Shown here: positions 7,904 through 15,947 of the stretch, in pieces
How positions within the stretch are numbered: position 1 is the first letter of the stretch
Layout of the letters: every line of letters begins with the position of its first letter
Source of the DNA: Pseudomaricurvus alkylphenolicus
Lineage (GTDB): Bacteria > Pseudomonadota > Gammaproteobacteria > Pseudomonadales > Cellvibrionaceae
NCBI RefSeq assembly: GCF_011683955.1
Contig: NZ_JAAQPI010000002.1
Span: 1-64,000, forward strand
Reading direction: 5' to 3'
Length of the DNA: 64,000 nt
Notes under the pieces: model-generated
What the model was told of the DNA's origin: nothing
Databases searched by the model: none
Seen by the model: only the letters and a program-made list of their open reading frames with translations
Position numbers and translations under genes: made by a program

Positions 7904-9673
7904 ATGCCATCATCCAAGCCCACAGAAAATTCGACCCGCCAGCTGCCTCAAAAAGGGCAATTGCTGCTGGACAACCTGCGCCATCAACTGGCTCACCTGG
8001 ATGCGCTCCCCCAATTGACACTGCTGGGTCTGATCAGCGGTCTTGCGGCGGCGGGCATCATTGTGGCCTTCAGGCTCGCGGTGGACCTGCCCCTGGCCCA
8101 GATATTTGGCAGTCACAGCGAAGACTTTGAATCCCTCCCCCGTCACTGGCACTTTTTGCTGCCCGTAATCGGTGCTCTGCTGCTGGGTATCATCTGGCAA
8201 TTGGTTCCTCCAACCAACCGGCAGGTCAGTGTCGGGCACGTACTCGAACGGCTCCATAATCACCAGGGACGCATGCCGGCCGCCAATTGGCTGTTGCAGT
8301 TTTGCGGCGGCATTATCGCCTTGTTGAGCGGTCAGTCCGTTGGGCGCGAGGGGCCTGCGGTGCACCTCGGTGCCGGTGCTGCCAGCCAGTTAGGGCAGTG
8401 GTTAAAATTGCCGAACAACTGCCTCAGAACCCTAATCGGCTGCGGCGTTGCCTCCGCCATTGCCGCCTCATTTAACACTCCCATGGCGGGTGTTATTTTT
8501 GCCATGGAAGTGGTGTTGATGGAATACACCATTATCGGGTTTATTCCGGTGATGCTGGCTTCTGTGAGCGGCGCCGTCATAGCCCAGTTGGTTTTTGGCC
8601 AGCAACCCGCGTTTTCCATCATCCCCATTCAGATGAATGCGCTGTGGGAGCTGCCGTTGATCGCGCTCAGCGGCATTGTCATTGCCCTGTTCGCGGCAGT
8701 ATTTATTCGCCTGCAGTTGCTGTTTAATCGGCTCCAAGGCTGGCCCGTAGCATTACGTCTGACACTGGCGGGCATGGTCACTGGAACACTCGCCTGGTGG
8801 TTTCCTCAGATTCTGGGGGTCGGCTACGACACCATCGAAGCAACGATGGAGGGGCAGCTGGGCATTCACCTGCTGCTCGGCATACTCTTCGCCAAGCTCC
8901 TGGCCACCTCCGTCAGTGGCGGACTGGGTATGCCAGGAGGCTTGATCGGTCCAATGCTGTACCTTGGAGCAGTGCTTGGTGCCTGCATCGGTATTGCGGC
9001 CAGTGTGTTGCTCCCGGAAAGTGGGGCCAACCCCAGCTTTTATGTGCTGCTGGGTATGGGAGCCATGATGGCCGCGGTGATCAACGCTCCCCTGGCCGCA
9101 TTGATCACCGTGTTCGAGTTGACCCAGAACCCTCACACGGTCTTTCCAACGATGTTGATCATTGTGGTGGCCGTGCTGACGACCCGGCAACTGTTTCGCT
9201 GCGAAGGTATCTTTGTGGCCCAGCTGGAAGCCAATGGTTTTAACCTTTCCAGCGGCCCCATTCGACGCGCTCTGGACAGGGTCGGAGTGCGCAGCGTCAT
9301 GGAGACGGAGTTTCACCGATGTGTTCATCGCTTAACCGTTAAACAGCTGCAGTTGCACCTGCAACAACACCCCCGCTGGCTGGTGATCGACGAGCAGGGC
9401 AAAGACAAGGTTTTGCTGGCGGCGGCGGATGTCTCTTCATTTCTCGATACCGAATCCTTAAGTGAAGAGGACGAAGTAAACCTTTTGGACATTCCCGGAC
9501 GTCAGTGGAGCCTGTTACCCATCGACCAACAGGCCAGCCTCTACGAAGCGCAACAATTGCTAAACACCCTCAAGGCCGACGCGCTTTATGTTGAGCGCCA
9601 GGCATCGCCGCTATTGTCACCTGTGGTAGGCATCTTGACCCAGGAACACATTGATCACTATTACCGCGCCTGA
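7904..9673 (+). CDS. CLC-family chloride channel/transporter
   Basis: This inner-membrane CLC protein of about 589 residues moves chloride (or a similar anion). Around ten or more hydrophobic segments fill residues 30–430. The gating-glutamate motif is intact (GREGPAVHLG), as is a GGLIGP version of the GxFxP motif. The GSGIP motif is replaced by VSVGHV. Where E. coli ClC has IIEEM, this protein has AMEVV, so the internal proton glutamate (Glu203 in E. coli) is Val, as in chloride channels. A degenerate CBS-like cytoplasmic tail fills the last 140 residues. A TTG at 7868 would add 12 residues; I prefer the ATG at 7904, though neither has a clear ribosome site. It is followed by hemJ after 12 bp. 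Confidence 0.88.
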   Translation: MPSSKPTENSTRQLPQKGQLLLDNLRHQLAHLDALPQLTLLGLISGLAAAGIIVAFRLAVDLPLAQIFGSHSEDFESLPRHWHFLLPVIGALLLGIIWQLVPPTNRQVSVGHVLERLHNHQGRMPAANWLLQFCGGIIALLSGQSVGREGPAVHLGAGAASQLGQWLKLPNNCLRTLIGCGVASAIAASFNTPMAGVIFAMEVVLMEYTIIGFIPVMLASVSGAVIAQLVFGQQPAFSIIPIQMNALWELPLIALSGIVIALFAAVFIRLQLLFNRLQGWPVALRLTLAGMVTGTLAWWFPQILGVGYDTIEATMEGQLGIHLLLGILFAKLLATSVSGGLGMPGGLIGPMLYLGAVLGACIGIAASVLLPESGANPSFYVLLGMGAMMAAVINAPLAALITVFELTQNPHTVFPTMLIIVVAVLTTRQLFRCEGIFVAQLEANGFNLSSGPIRRALDRVGVRSVMETEFHRCVHRLTVKQLQLHLQQHPRWLVIDEQGKDKVLLAAADVSSFLDTESLSEEDEVNLLDIPGRQWSLLPIDQQASLYEAQQLLNTLKADALYVERQASPLLSPVVGILTQEHIDHYYRA

Positions 9674-9685
9674 CGACTGACACCT

Positions 9686-10105
9686 ATGCTCTGGATAAAA
9701 GCCTTTCACGTTATCTTTATGGTTTGCTGGTTCGCCGGCATCTTTTACCTGCCCCGCCTGTTCGTCAATCACGCCATGGCGACAGACACCACAGTACGGG
9801 ACCAGTTGGCGCTGATGGAGCGAAAACTCTACCGATTTATCACCCCCTTTATGGTACTGACCATCGGATTGGGGCTGTGGCTGGCCAGCTATAACTGGAG
9901 CTACTTTTTCAATTCAGGCTGGTTTATCACCAAAATCTGCCTGGTCTTTCTATTGGTGATTTATCACTTTTATTGCGGTCGTTGTATCGAGCGCCTGGAC
10001 AGCGGTGAGGACCAGCGCGGTCACGTATTTTACCGGGTGTTCAATGAGCTGCCGGTATTGATTTTGTTCGCGGTGGTCATTCTGGTGGTGGTGCGTCCTT
10101 TTTAG
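9686..10105 (+). CDS. hemJ: Protoporphyrinogen IX oxidase, HemJ type
   Basis: HemJ oxidises protoporphyrinogen IX to protoporphyrin IX, the step before iron insertion into heme. The 139-residue membrane protein has four hydrophobic helices. Family residues are visible: LWIKAFHVIFMVCWFAGIFYLPRLF with His8, and a conserved Lys in TKICLVFLLVIYH. It lies 12 bp after the CLC gene. hemL, another heme gene, follows after thiD, so a tetrapyrrole theme is plausible. Confidence 0.92.
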   Translation: MLWIKAFHVIFMVCWFAGIFYLPRLFVNHAMATDTTVRDQLALMERKLYRFITPFMVLTIGLGLWLASYNWSYFFNSGWFITKICLVFLLVIYHFYCGRCIERLDSGEDQRGHVFYRVFNELPVLILFAVVILVVVRPF

Positions 10106-10175
10106 CCCTCGGCAAGACAAATTCCAAGCCTGTGTTAGACTCAAGTAGGCGGGTTGAAACCAGGAAGGAAGGGCA

Positions 10176-10982
10176 ATGGCGGAATTCGATGCGGCAACAC
10201 CGGTAATAATGAGCTTCTCCAGCTTTGACCCCTCGGGCAGCTCGGGGATACAGGCCGATATTGAGTGTGCGGCCAGCCTTGGCTGTCACTGCACCCCCAT
10301 CATTTCAACCCTCTGCGCCAAAGACACCAACGACACCAAGGAAATCATTCCAGTAGACGCCGGCCTTCTGATCGAGCAGGCCCGAGCGATACTGGAGGAC
10401 ATGCAGATCAAAGCCATCAAGATCGGCTTTTTGGGCAGCGTGGAGAATGTTGAGGCCGTCCATTCTATCTTGCGCGATTATCCCAGCATCCCCGTGGTTC
10501 TGGATCCTGTCACCAGCGTCTGCAACAGCGAGTTGATGGATGCTCCCAACGTGGTCAGAGCCACCGAAAACCTGTTGCTCCCCATGGCGTTAGTGGCCAC
10601 ACCAGACCTGGTGGAAGCCCATGAATTGGCTCAGCAGGGTGACACCATAGAAGCCTGTGCCCAGGAAATTCTGGAAACCGGCTGCGAATACCTATTGATC
10701 AGCGGCGCCAAACGAACTCACGACAGCTATGAAAATCACCTCTACAGCAAACAGGGGCTGGTCAGAAGCTACCCTTGGGAGCGTTTAAAGGTGTTCTCTC
10801 ACGGCTGTGGCGCCACTCTGGCCGCCAGCATCACCTGCTATCTGGGCCACGGATTACGAACGGAAGAGGCGGTGGAACAGGGTCAGAAGTTCACCTGGCA
10901 ATGTCTGGCCCACAGCCGCCGATTGGGCATGGGCAAACGCATCCCCAATCGTTTTTTCTGGACAGACCAGAACAAGCGTTAG
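10176..10982 (+). CDS. thiD: Hydroxymethylpyrimidine/phosphomethylpyrimidine kinase
   Basis: ThiD phosphorylates HMP twice to give HMP-PP for thiamine synthesis. The 268-residue protein is a ribokinase-fold kinase: FSSFDPSGSSGIQADIE at the N-terminus, VVLDPVTS in the middle and the anion-hole/catalytic segment FSHGCGATLAASI near residue 210. The ATG at 10176 has a strong AGGAAGGAAGGG ribosome site. In many gammaproteobacteria thiD–thiE–hemL is the order; here thiE is absent and hemL follows directly behind its own promoter. Some divergence (FDPSG, CGAT for CGCT) is visible, but key residues remain. Confidence 0.9.
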   Translation: MAEFDAATPVIMSFSSFDPSGSSGIQADIECAASLGCHCTPIISTLCAKDTNDTKEIIPVDAGLLIEQARAILEDMQIKAIKIGFLGSVENVEAVHSILRDYPSIPVVLDPVTSVCNSELMDAPNVVRATENLLLPMALVATPDLVEAHELAQQGDTIEACAQEILETGCEYLLISGAKRTHDSYENHLYSKQGLVRSYPWERLKVFSHGCGATLAASITCYLGHGLRTEEAVEQGQKFTWQCLAHSRRLGMGKRIPNRFFWTDQNKR

Positions 10983-11004
10983 CCCCAAGCCGCCCACGAC
11001 AGCC

Positions 11005-11033
11005 TTACAATTCCGCCCCGGCTTAGGGATAAT
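11005..11033 (+). promoter_or_regulatory. hemL promoter
   Basis: The -35 TTACAA (11005–11010) and -10 GATAAT (11028–11033) have the ideal 17-bp spacing. They end 34 bp before the hemL start. The position shows that hemL need not depend on thiD transcription. Confidence 0.7.
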
Positions 11034-11067
11034 GCCCCCTTTGCCACGGCTAGTGTAAGGACCCGCA

Positions 11068-12348
11068 ATGAACCGCTCAGAAGAACTTTTTCAACAAGCC
11101 CAACAGCACATTCCCGGTGGCGTCAACTCGCCGGTGCGGGCATTTAAAGCCGTGGGCGGCACGCCGGTATTTTTTGAACGCGCCGCCGGCGCTTACCTCT
11201 ACGATGCAGACGACCGCCGCTATGTGGATTATGTGCTGTCCTGGGGACCGATGATTTTGGGTCACGCCCATCCGCTGGTTATCCAGGCGGTTACCGAAAA
11301 GGCCCAACAGGGGCTGAGCTTTGGAGCACCGACAGCGATTGAAACAGTGCTGGCTGACCGTTTGTGTGAACTCATGCCAGGCATGGATCTGGTTCGCTTC
11401 GTGAACTCGGGTACAGAAGCCACGATGAGTGCCATTCGTCTGGCTCGTGGCTATACCGGCCGCGACAAGATCATCAAATTTGAAGGCTGCTATCACGGCC
11501 ACTCCGATTCTCTGCTGGTGAAGGCCGGCTCCGGCGCACTGACCCTGGGAGTACCAAGTTCCCCCGGCGTACCCGCGGCTCTGGCGGACCACACCATCAC
11601 TCTCACCTACAATGATATCGCTTCTGTCGAAGAAACCTTTGCCAAACTCGGGGAAGAAATCGCAGGTGTCATTGTTGAGCCCGTCGCCGGCAATATGAAC
11701 TGCGTGCCCCCCATCCCTGGATTTCTGGAGTGCCTGCGCAAAGAATGCGACAAATCAGGCGCAGTGCTGATCATCGATGAGGTAATGACCGGTTTTCGCG
11801 TCAGTCACACGGGAGCGCAAGGCCATTACGGCGTCGAAGCTGACCTGACAACCCTGGGCAAAGTCATGGGTGGTGGCATGCCCGTTGGGGCATTTGGAGG
11901 CAAGAAGGAAATCATGTCCAGGATTGCCCCGCTGGGGCCGGTTTACCAGGCAGGAACACTGTCGGGGAATCCTGTGGCCATGGCCGCGGGCCTCAAAACG
12001 CTGGAATTGATCTCTGCGAATGGCTTCTATGAGCCACTGTTTGCCCGCACAGATGCGTTGATCCAGGGTTTACGGGACAGAGCCAACAAGCACGGAATTC
12101 CTTTCACCAGTAACCATGTGGGCACGATGTTTGGCTTTTTCTTTACCGAGGAAGCCCAGATCACCAACTACCAACAGGTGATGGATTGCAATACCGAGCG
12201 TTTTAACCAGTTCTTCCACGGTATGCTGGAACAAGGGGTTTACCTGGCGCCAGCCTCCTATGAAGCCGGATTTATGTCAGCCGCTCATAGCGATGAGGAT
12301 ATCGACTTTACCCTGGAAGCAGCCGACAAGGTGATGGCAACCCTTTAA
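11068..12348 (+). CDS. hemL: Glutamate-1-semialdehyde 2,1-aminomutase
   Basis: HemL makes 5-aminolevulinate, the first committed tetrapyrrole precursor in the C5 pathway. The 426-residue PLP enzyme shows [18 protein letters not shown], the cofactor segment [10 protein letters not shown] and the PLP lysine in [16 protein letters not shown] (about residue 265). The ATG at 11068 is preceded by AAGGA. The length is the family norm. Its end faces the PilZ gene across a strong inverted repeat. Confidence 0.98.
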   Translation: MNRSEELFQQAQQHIPGGVNSPVRAFKAVGGTPVFFERAAGAYLYDADDRRYVDYVLSWGPMILGHAHPLVIQAVTEKAQQGLSFGAPTAIETVLADRLCELMPGMDLVRFVNSGTEATMSAIRLARGYTGRDKIIKFEGCYHGHSDSLLVKAGSGALTLGVPSSPGVPAALADHTITLTYNDIASVEETFAKLGEEIAGVIVEPVAGNMNCVPPIPGFLECLRKECDKSGAVLIIDEVMTGFRVSHTGAQGHYGVEADLTTLGKVMGGGMPVGAFGGKKEIMSRIAPLGPVYQAGTLSGNPVAMAAGLKTLELISANGFYEPLFARTDALIQGLRDRANKHGIPFTSNHVGTMFGFFFTEEAQITNYQQVMDCNTERFNQFFHGMLEQGVYLAPASYEAGFMSAAHSDEDIDFTLEAADKVMATL

Positions 12349-12364
12349 AATCAAAAGGTTAGCG

Positions 12365-12392
12365 TTAATCAGTCAGCCAACTGACTGATTAA
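12365..12392. terminator. Perfect 12-bp inverted repeat between hemL and the PilZ gene
   Basis: TTAATCAGTCAG-CCAA-CTGACTGATTAA is a perfect 12-bp stem with a 4-base loop. It lies between two convergent genes and covers the last codons and stop of the PilZ gene. There is no clean T tract right after it on either strand (the minus strand reaches a CTTTTGATTTT run about 12 bases later), so it may act as a transcript 3'-end stabiliser or a weak bidirectional terminator. Confidence 0.55.
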
Positions 12393-12710
12393 CTGCTGAA
12401 TCTGCTGGCGAGCGATGTCTGAGATTGAGATGATCTGGTACCCCGACCAGCACATGGTCGATTCTTCTGACTGCCTCGCCCACAGGCAATCGACGCCGAT
12501 CTGTATGGGGTCTCCATCAGGGGGTTGAATCTCAAACTGATAGACGTGGTCGGCGTCTATGGACACCTCTCCCATCATCATCAAGCCCTCTTCGTGGATA
12601 TTTACCAGGCGCCCCAGACAAAGTCCCCGGCTGACGTCAAAGACCTCCACCGAGGCCGAGAGACTGTGGCGCTTCAGACGTCGCTGATTTTCCGCACTTG
12701 TATCATTCAT
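12369..12710 (-). CDS. PilZ domain protein
   Basis: This is a 113-residue single-domain protein. The c-di-GMP-binding features are RRLKRH near the N-terminus (RxxxR type) and NIHEEGLMM, a variant of the D/NxSxxG motif in which Ser is replaced by His-Glu. Beta strands follow, as in the PilZ barrel. I chose the ATG at 12710 because AAGGAG sits 6 bases upstream; that start overlaps the end of the DUF1631 gene by 8 bases, which suggests translational coupling. It probably acts as a cytoplasmic c-di-GMP-responsive partner, although the changed second motif makes ligand binding uncertain. Confidence 0.85.
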   Translation of the reverse strand: MNDTSAENQRRLKRHSLSASVEVFDVSRGLCLGRLVNIHEEGLMMMGEVSIDADHVYQFEIQPPDGDPIQIGVDCLWARQSEESTMCWSGYQIISISDIARQQIQQLISQLAD

Positions 12711-15315
12711 GTTGCGCTCCTTCATCACCTTGTGCGGATTGCCCACTGTCCATATCAACGGCCTGCTCATTCAGGCTTTGAAAAATATTCTCCAACGCCC
12801 TTTCAAAGAAGGGTTTGGAGCTGCCGGCGATGACCTTGACCCGATGTGCCAACATATCCCGTGCCAGCTCCAACCCGGATTTCATCGCCACTTTTTTACC
12901 CATCTGGTCGACCAGCATGTAATACAGGGTTTTGGAGTTATACCAGGCAACCTTTAGCCGTTTGCCGCCCTCAAACTCAAACCAGGTCCCAAACTCAATC
13001 ATTTTCAAGTGTTCGACCATGCGCAGCTCTTCGGGCGTGGGCTGATCTTCGGGGGCCACAGCATGTCCCGCCTTTTCGGCAGCCATGGCCTCAAGCTTGT
13101 CTCGCATGGGGGCCGGGGCAGGCTCAACCTGTTTACTTTGCAGAGCCATTTTTTGCAATGAGAACAACGCCTCAAGCAGCTTTTTACCCTTCGCCTGGTC
13201 GTAACCAATGGTTTCGAAACCACTTTCCAGTGCCGCCAGCAATTCATCCAGCATTTCCAGCTGCCGGGTTTTGTCATTATTCCGCTCTTTCGGCTCGATA
13301 CTCCAGAGAACATCATCAATGACCTGAACAGCTCGCTGCCAGCTGTCCGACTCATCACCGTAACGCAATAGCAGAAACGCCATGTAGTCCGACCAAGGTT
13401 GCAGGAGCATCAACAACACCGCTGAAGGCAGTTCGCGGCCGTCAGTGCGCTCGCGCACCACTTGGTTAACGCGCACTTTCACTTCACGCAGTTTTTCCTC
13501 TCCCTGGACTTTTTCCATTGCCCGGCGTTCCATCAGCTCCTGGCGGCGGGAGATCTTTTTGGTATAGCCACTGAATTCCAATAGCAGCTCTGCGAACAGC
13601 CGGACATCGTTGCGAAATTCATCCAGCACCCTGGAGACCATAGCCTGAATTTTTTCAAAAATGTCGTATTGGCTGCTACCGTCATTACTGACCCATTTGA
13701 CGCCGGCTTCAGCCATATTATTGAGGAGCAAACGGGCCGGGTGCTCGGTTTGCTCAAAGAAATCCTTGTCGATAAAGGCGATTTTCAAGAATGGGGTGTG
13801 CAAATAACTCAGCAGTGCTTTGACCGAGTCGGGCAGATTGTCATCGGACAACATATAGTCAAACAGCATGCCCACCAATTCAATGGTATGCATGTCGTTA
13901 GGCCCCATTTCATGCGGCTCTGCTTCGCTGCTGGATTCTTTTAATTCTTCGGTCAGTTGGCTCCCCACTACCAACACACTTTGCGGCTGGATTTCACCCG
14001 CCGAGGCTACCGTGAGCTGTTGCACAGGCACCACTGCGTGGCCCTGTATGTTTTGTAGTGCGCCGACGAGCTGTTGATTGCTGAAGGGAGTGGCCCCGGC
14101 GATGGGAGCGATTGGAGCACCCGGAATGCCCACTTGTCCCGGCGCCTGGGGGTCCATAGGGATTGACTCTCCCGCCGGAGAAGGCACTGAACCGCCCGGG
14201 GCCGGCCCCGCGGACGGGGACAGCGTTCCCGCTCCGCTATAGCCAGTAGGGCCCATGCGCCCCAAGTGCGACTGCAAGGTTCGAATGGCATCCAGCAGAT
14301 GCCCTTGATATTGCGCCGAAGGAAGACTGCTATCGGGGCAGGGCATATAACCCCGCCGCGTTTGTGGGACCATCCCCGGAAGCTCCACCTCGTTGACCGC
14401 ATCAACGTCAGGCTGGGGCAGCGGCGGCTGGTCGCCAGACTCCATCGCCGAGCTGTTCCAGTCCTCAAACGGGACTTCCTCCACATGGGCTACCGGAGGG
14501 GCATCGTTGGTCGCCGGGCGGTAGTGCAGATCGGGCAAAATGCCCTTTTTACTCAGGGAGGCATTAAGTTCTTCAAGCACGTCGGCTAACTGCGACACCA
14601 CCACGCGATCAAAAACTTTATAGGCAATGATTTTGGTTTTTGTATTCAGCGACGCTCGCTTCAGGGCCTTGCGTAAGGATTCGCAGTACTGGACCGGGCC
14701 CGCCGGATTACCCCGGTCATCGACTTTGCGGCCGCCGTTCAAAACGGCAAAGCGCTGATTCAGCGCCCAAAGGCTTTCGGAATAATGATTTTCCGCCCGA
14801 TGGGTAATGGAAGTGATGGCGATCGTCTCTTCCAGGTCTTCGTTATCCACAAGGGAGAGCATATCACCCTGATACTTCTCTTCTCCCGTGCTGGTCGCCA
14901 GCTCCTGCTTCTTGAATTTGATAAAGCATTCGCCGAGATAGCCATTGAAGTAGCGAAGGATTTCCTGACGGTTCTGCTGCAACAGTTTCAGCTGTTCAAA
15001 CAGCTCGGACTGCTCCTGATTGCTGCGGGCATGGTCGGCCTGCTCAATCAGCTGCTCATCCAGCTCTTTGGCAAACTTTTCAATACGATTTTTGACCTGG
15101 CTCAGTACAATGGCCTGGCAAGCCTTCAGATGCTCGACGATGACTTCGTCGGTCAGGCCCCTGACTAGAGGTGGTGATTCCGGTTCTGGAGTACCCAATT
15201 TGCTCATACGCTTCCGAATTTTATCCTTCACTTCCTTGATCGTCTTATCCGGGCCAGATACATCGGGCGGCTCAGCCCTTGGCGGCAGGTTTCCCCTCCT
15301 GCCCTTGCTACGCAA
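12703..15315 (-). CDS. DUF1631 family protein
   Basis: This is a large cytoplasmic protein of up to 870 residues, of unknown function. The N-terminal 250 residues are helical and charged (e.g. LKACQAIVLSQVKNRIEKF). Residues about 270–440 are a low-complexity Pro/Gly/Ala/Ser linker. A helical C-terminal half ends with FEGGKRLKVAWYNSKTLYYMLVDQMGKKV, resembling the tail of this family, which in other bacteria is often found with c-di-GMP genes. The start is uncertain: TTG at 15315 (an in-frame stop lies just before it), a CTG at 15288 with a perfect AGGAGG, or ATG at 15207. It overlaps the PilZ gene. Confidence 0.82.
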   Translation of the reverse strand: MRSKGRRGNLPPRAEPPDVSGPDKTIKEVKDKIRKRMSKLGTPEPESPPLVRGLTDEVIVEHLKACQAIVLSQVKNRIEKFAKELDEQLIEQADHARSNQEQSELFEQLKLLQQNRQEILRYFNGYLGECFIKFKKQELATSTGEEKYQGDMLSLVDNEDLEETIAITSITHRAENHYSESLWALNQRFAVLNGGRKVDDRGNPAGPVQYCESLRKALKRASLNTKTKIIAYKVFDRVVVSQLADVLEELNASLSKKGILPDLHYRPATNDAPPVAHVEEVPFEDWNSSAMESGDQPPLPQPDVDAVNEVELPGMVPQTRRGYMPCPDSSLPSAQYQGHLLDAIRTLQSHLGRMGPTGYSGAGTLSPSAGPAPGGSVPSPAGESIPMDPQAPGQVGIPGAPIAPIAGATPFSNQQLVGALQNIQGHAVVPVQQLTVASAGEIQPQSVLVVGSQLTEELKESSSEAEPHEMGPNDMHTIELVGMLFDYMLSDDNLPDSVKALLSYLHTPFLKIAFIDKDFFEQTEHPARLLLNNMAEAGVKWVSNDGSSQYDIFEKIQAMVSRVLDEFRNDVRLFAELLLEFSGYTKKISRRQELMERRAMEKVQGEEKLREVKVRVNQVVRERTDGRELPSAVLLMLLQPWSDYMAFLLLRYGDESDSWQRAVQVIDDVLWSIEPKERNNDKTRQLEMLDELLAALESGFETIGYDQAKGKKLLEALFSLQKMALQSKQVEPAPAPMRDKLEAMAAEKAGHAVAPEDQPTPEELRMVEHLKMIEFGTWFEFEGGKRLKVAWYNSKTLYYMLVDQMGKKVAMKSGLELARDMLAHRVKVIAGSSKPFFERALENIFQSLNEQAVDMDSGQSAQGDEGAQHE

Positions 15316-15370
15316 TCCGGACGGCTACACCACAGTGGCCTTCGAAATCTCACCACTTGCATACTAACTA

Positions 15371-15400
15371 ATAGTAGCACTGCTGCCCACAAGGTCACAA
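15371..15400 (-). promoter_or_regulatory. Candidate promoter of the DUF1631–PilZ operon
   Basis: On the minus strand, TTGTGA (15395–15400) and TACTAT (15371–15376) are separated by 18 bp, about 55 bp before the first possible start codon. Each hexamer matches the sigma-70 consensus at four positions, so it is a moderate candidate. Confidence 0.4.
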
Positions 15401-15485
15401 AACTCTACCGTTCAGAAACGCACCGCCGGTCTGTGCCAGCGACCGCTGGCGCGGTAATTGCCTGTTTTCCATAGCTTGGCGGTGC

Positions 15486-15908
15486 TTATTGCAGACTTTG
15501 GAGCAACTCCCTGGCGCCATGGCAATCTGAGCGACAGAATCGAACCGCCTGGCGGGCAAATTTCAGAGCTTGTTGGCGGTCTCCAAGACCTAAATGACTT
15601 TCTGCCAATATTCGATAAGATTCCCAATGACGGCGATCCATCCGCAATCCGCGCTCCGCCAGGCTGATAGCGCGCTGGTATTGACCATCTATCAGGTGCT
15701 CCCTGGCCTGCTGTGTCACGGCCTCGATAGCTGCCCGGGCCGGTGGGGGCGATGGCGGAGCCGGGCTTTCGGTACTGCGAGTCACCGTCGGCGTTGCCGT
15801 AGCCGGAGACTGCGGAGGTTTACTAACCGGCGCCGCACAGCCCGCCAGTGTTAATATCAGCAAAAGCCCAACGGCTCGCAGAGGGAATGAAGTGTCTTGC
15901 AAACACAT
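15486..15908 (-). CDS. lpoP: TPR lipoprotein, LpoP-like PBP1b activator
   Basis: This is a 140-residue outer-membrane lipoprotein candidate. A signal peptide ends in the lipobox LAGC (Cys at about residue 24). A disordered Pro/Thr/Ser stretch (about 25–58) follows. The C-terminal part is a TPR-like helical pair (ARE..IDGQYQRAISLAERGLRMD...WESYRILAESHLGLGDRQQALKFA). It lies 39 bp downstream of mrcB on the same strand. In Pseudomonas the TPR lipoprotein LpoP is encoded beside mrcB and activates PBP1b from the outer membrane; the architecture and position here are the same. The identification is by layout, not by sequence comparison. Confidence 0.72.
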   Translation of the reverse strand: MCLQDTSFPLRAVGLLLILTLAGCAAPVSKPPQSPATATPTVTRSTESPAPPSPPPARAAIEAVTQQAREHLIDGQYQRAISLAERGLRMDRRHWESYRILAESHLGLGDRQQALKFARQAVRFCRSDCHGARELLQSLQ

Positions 15909-15947
15909 TGATAATGTCTCTTGTACGGTGATTACCGGATTTTATGA

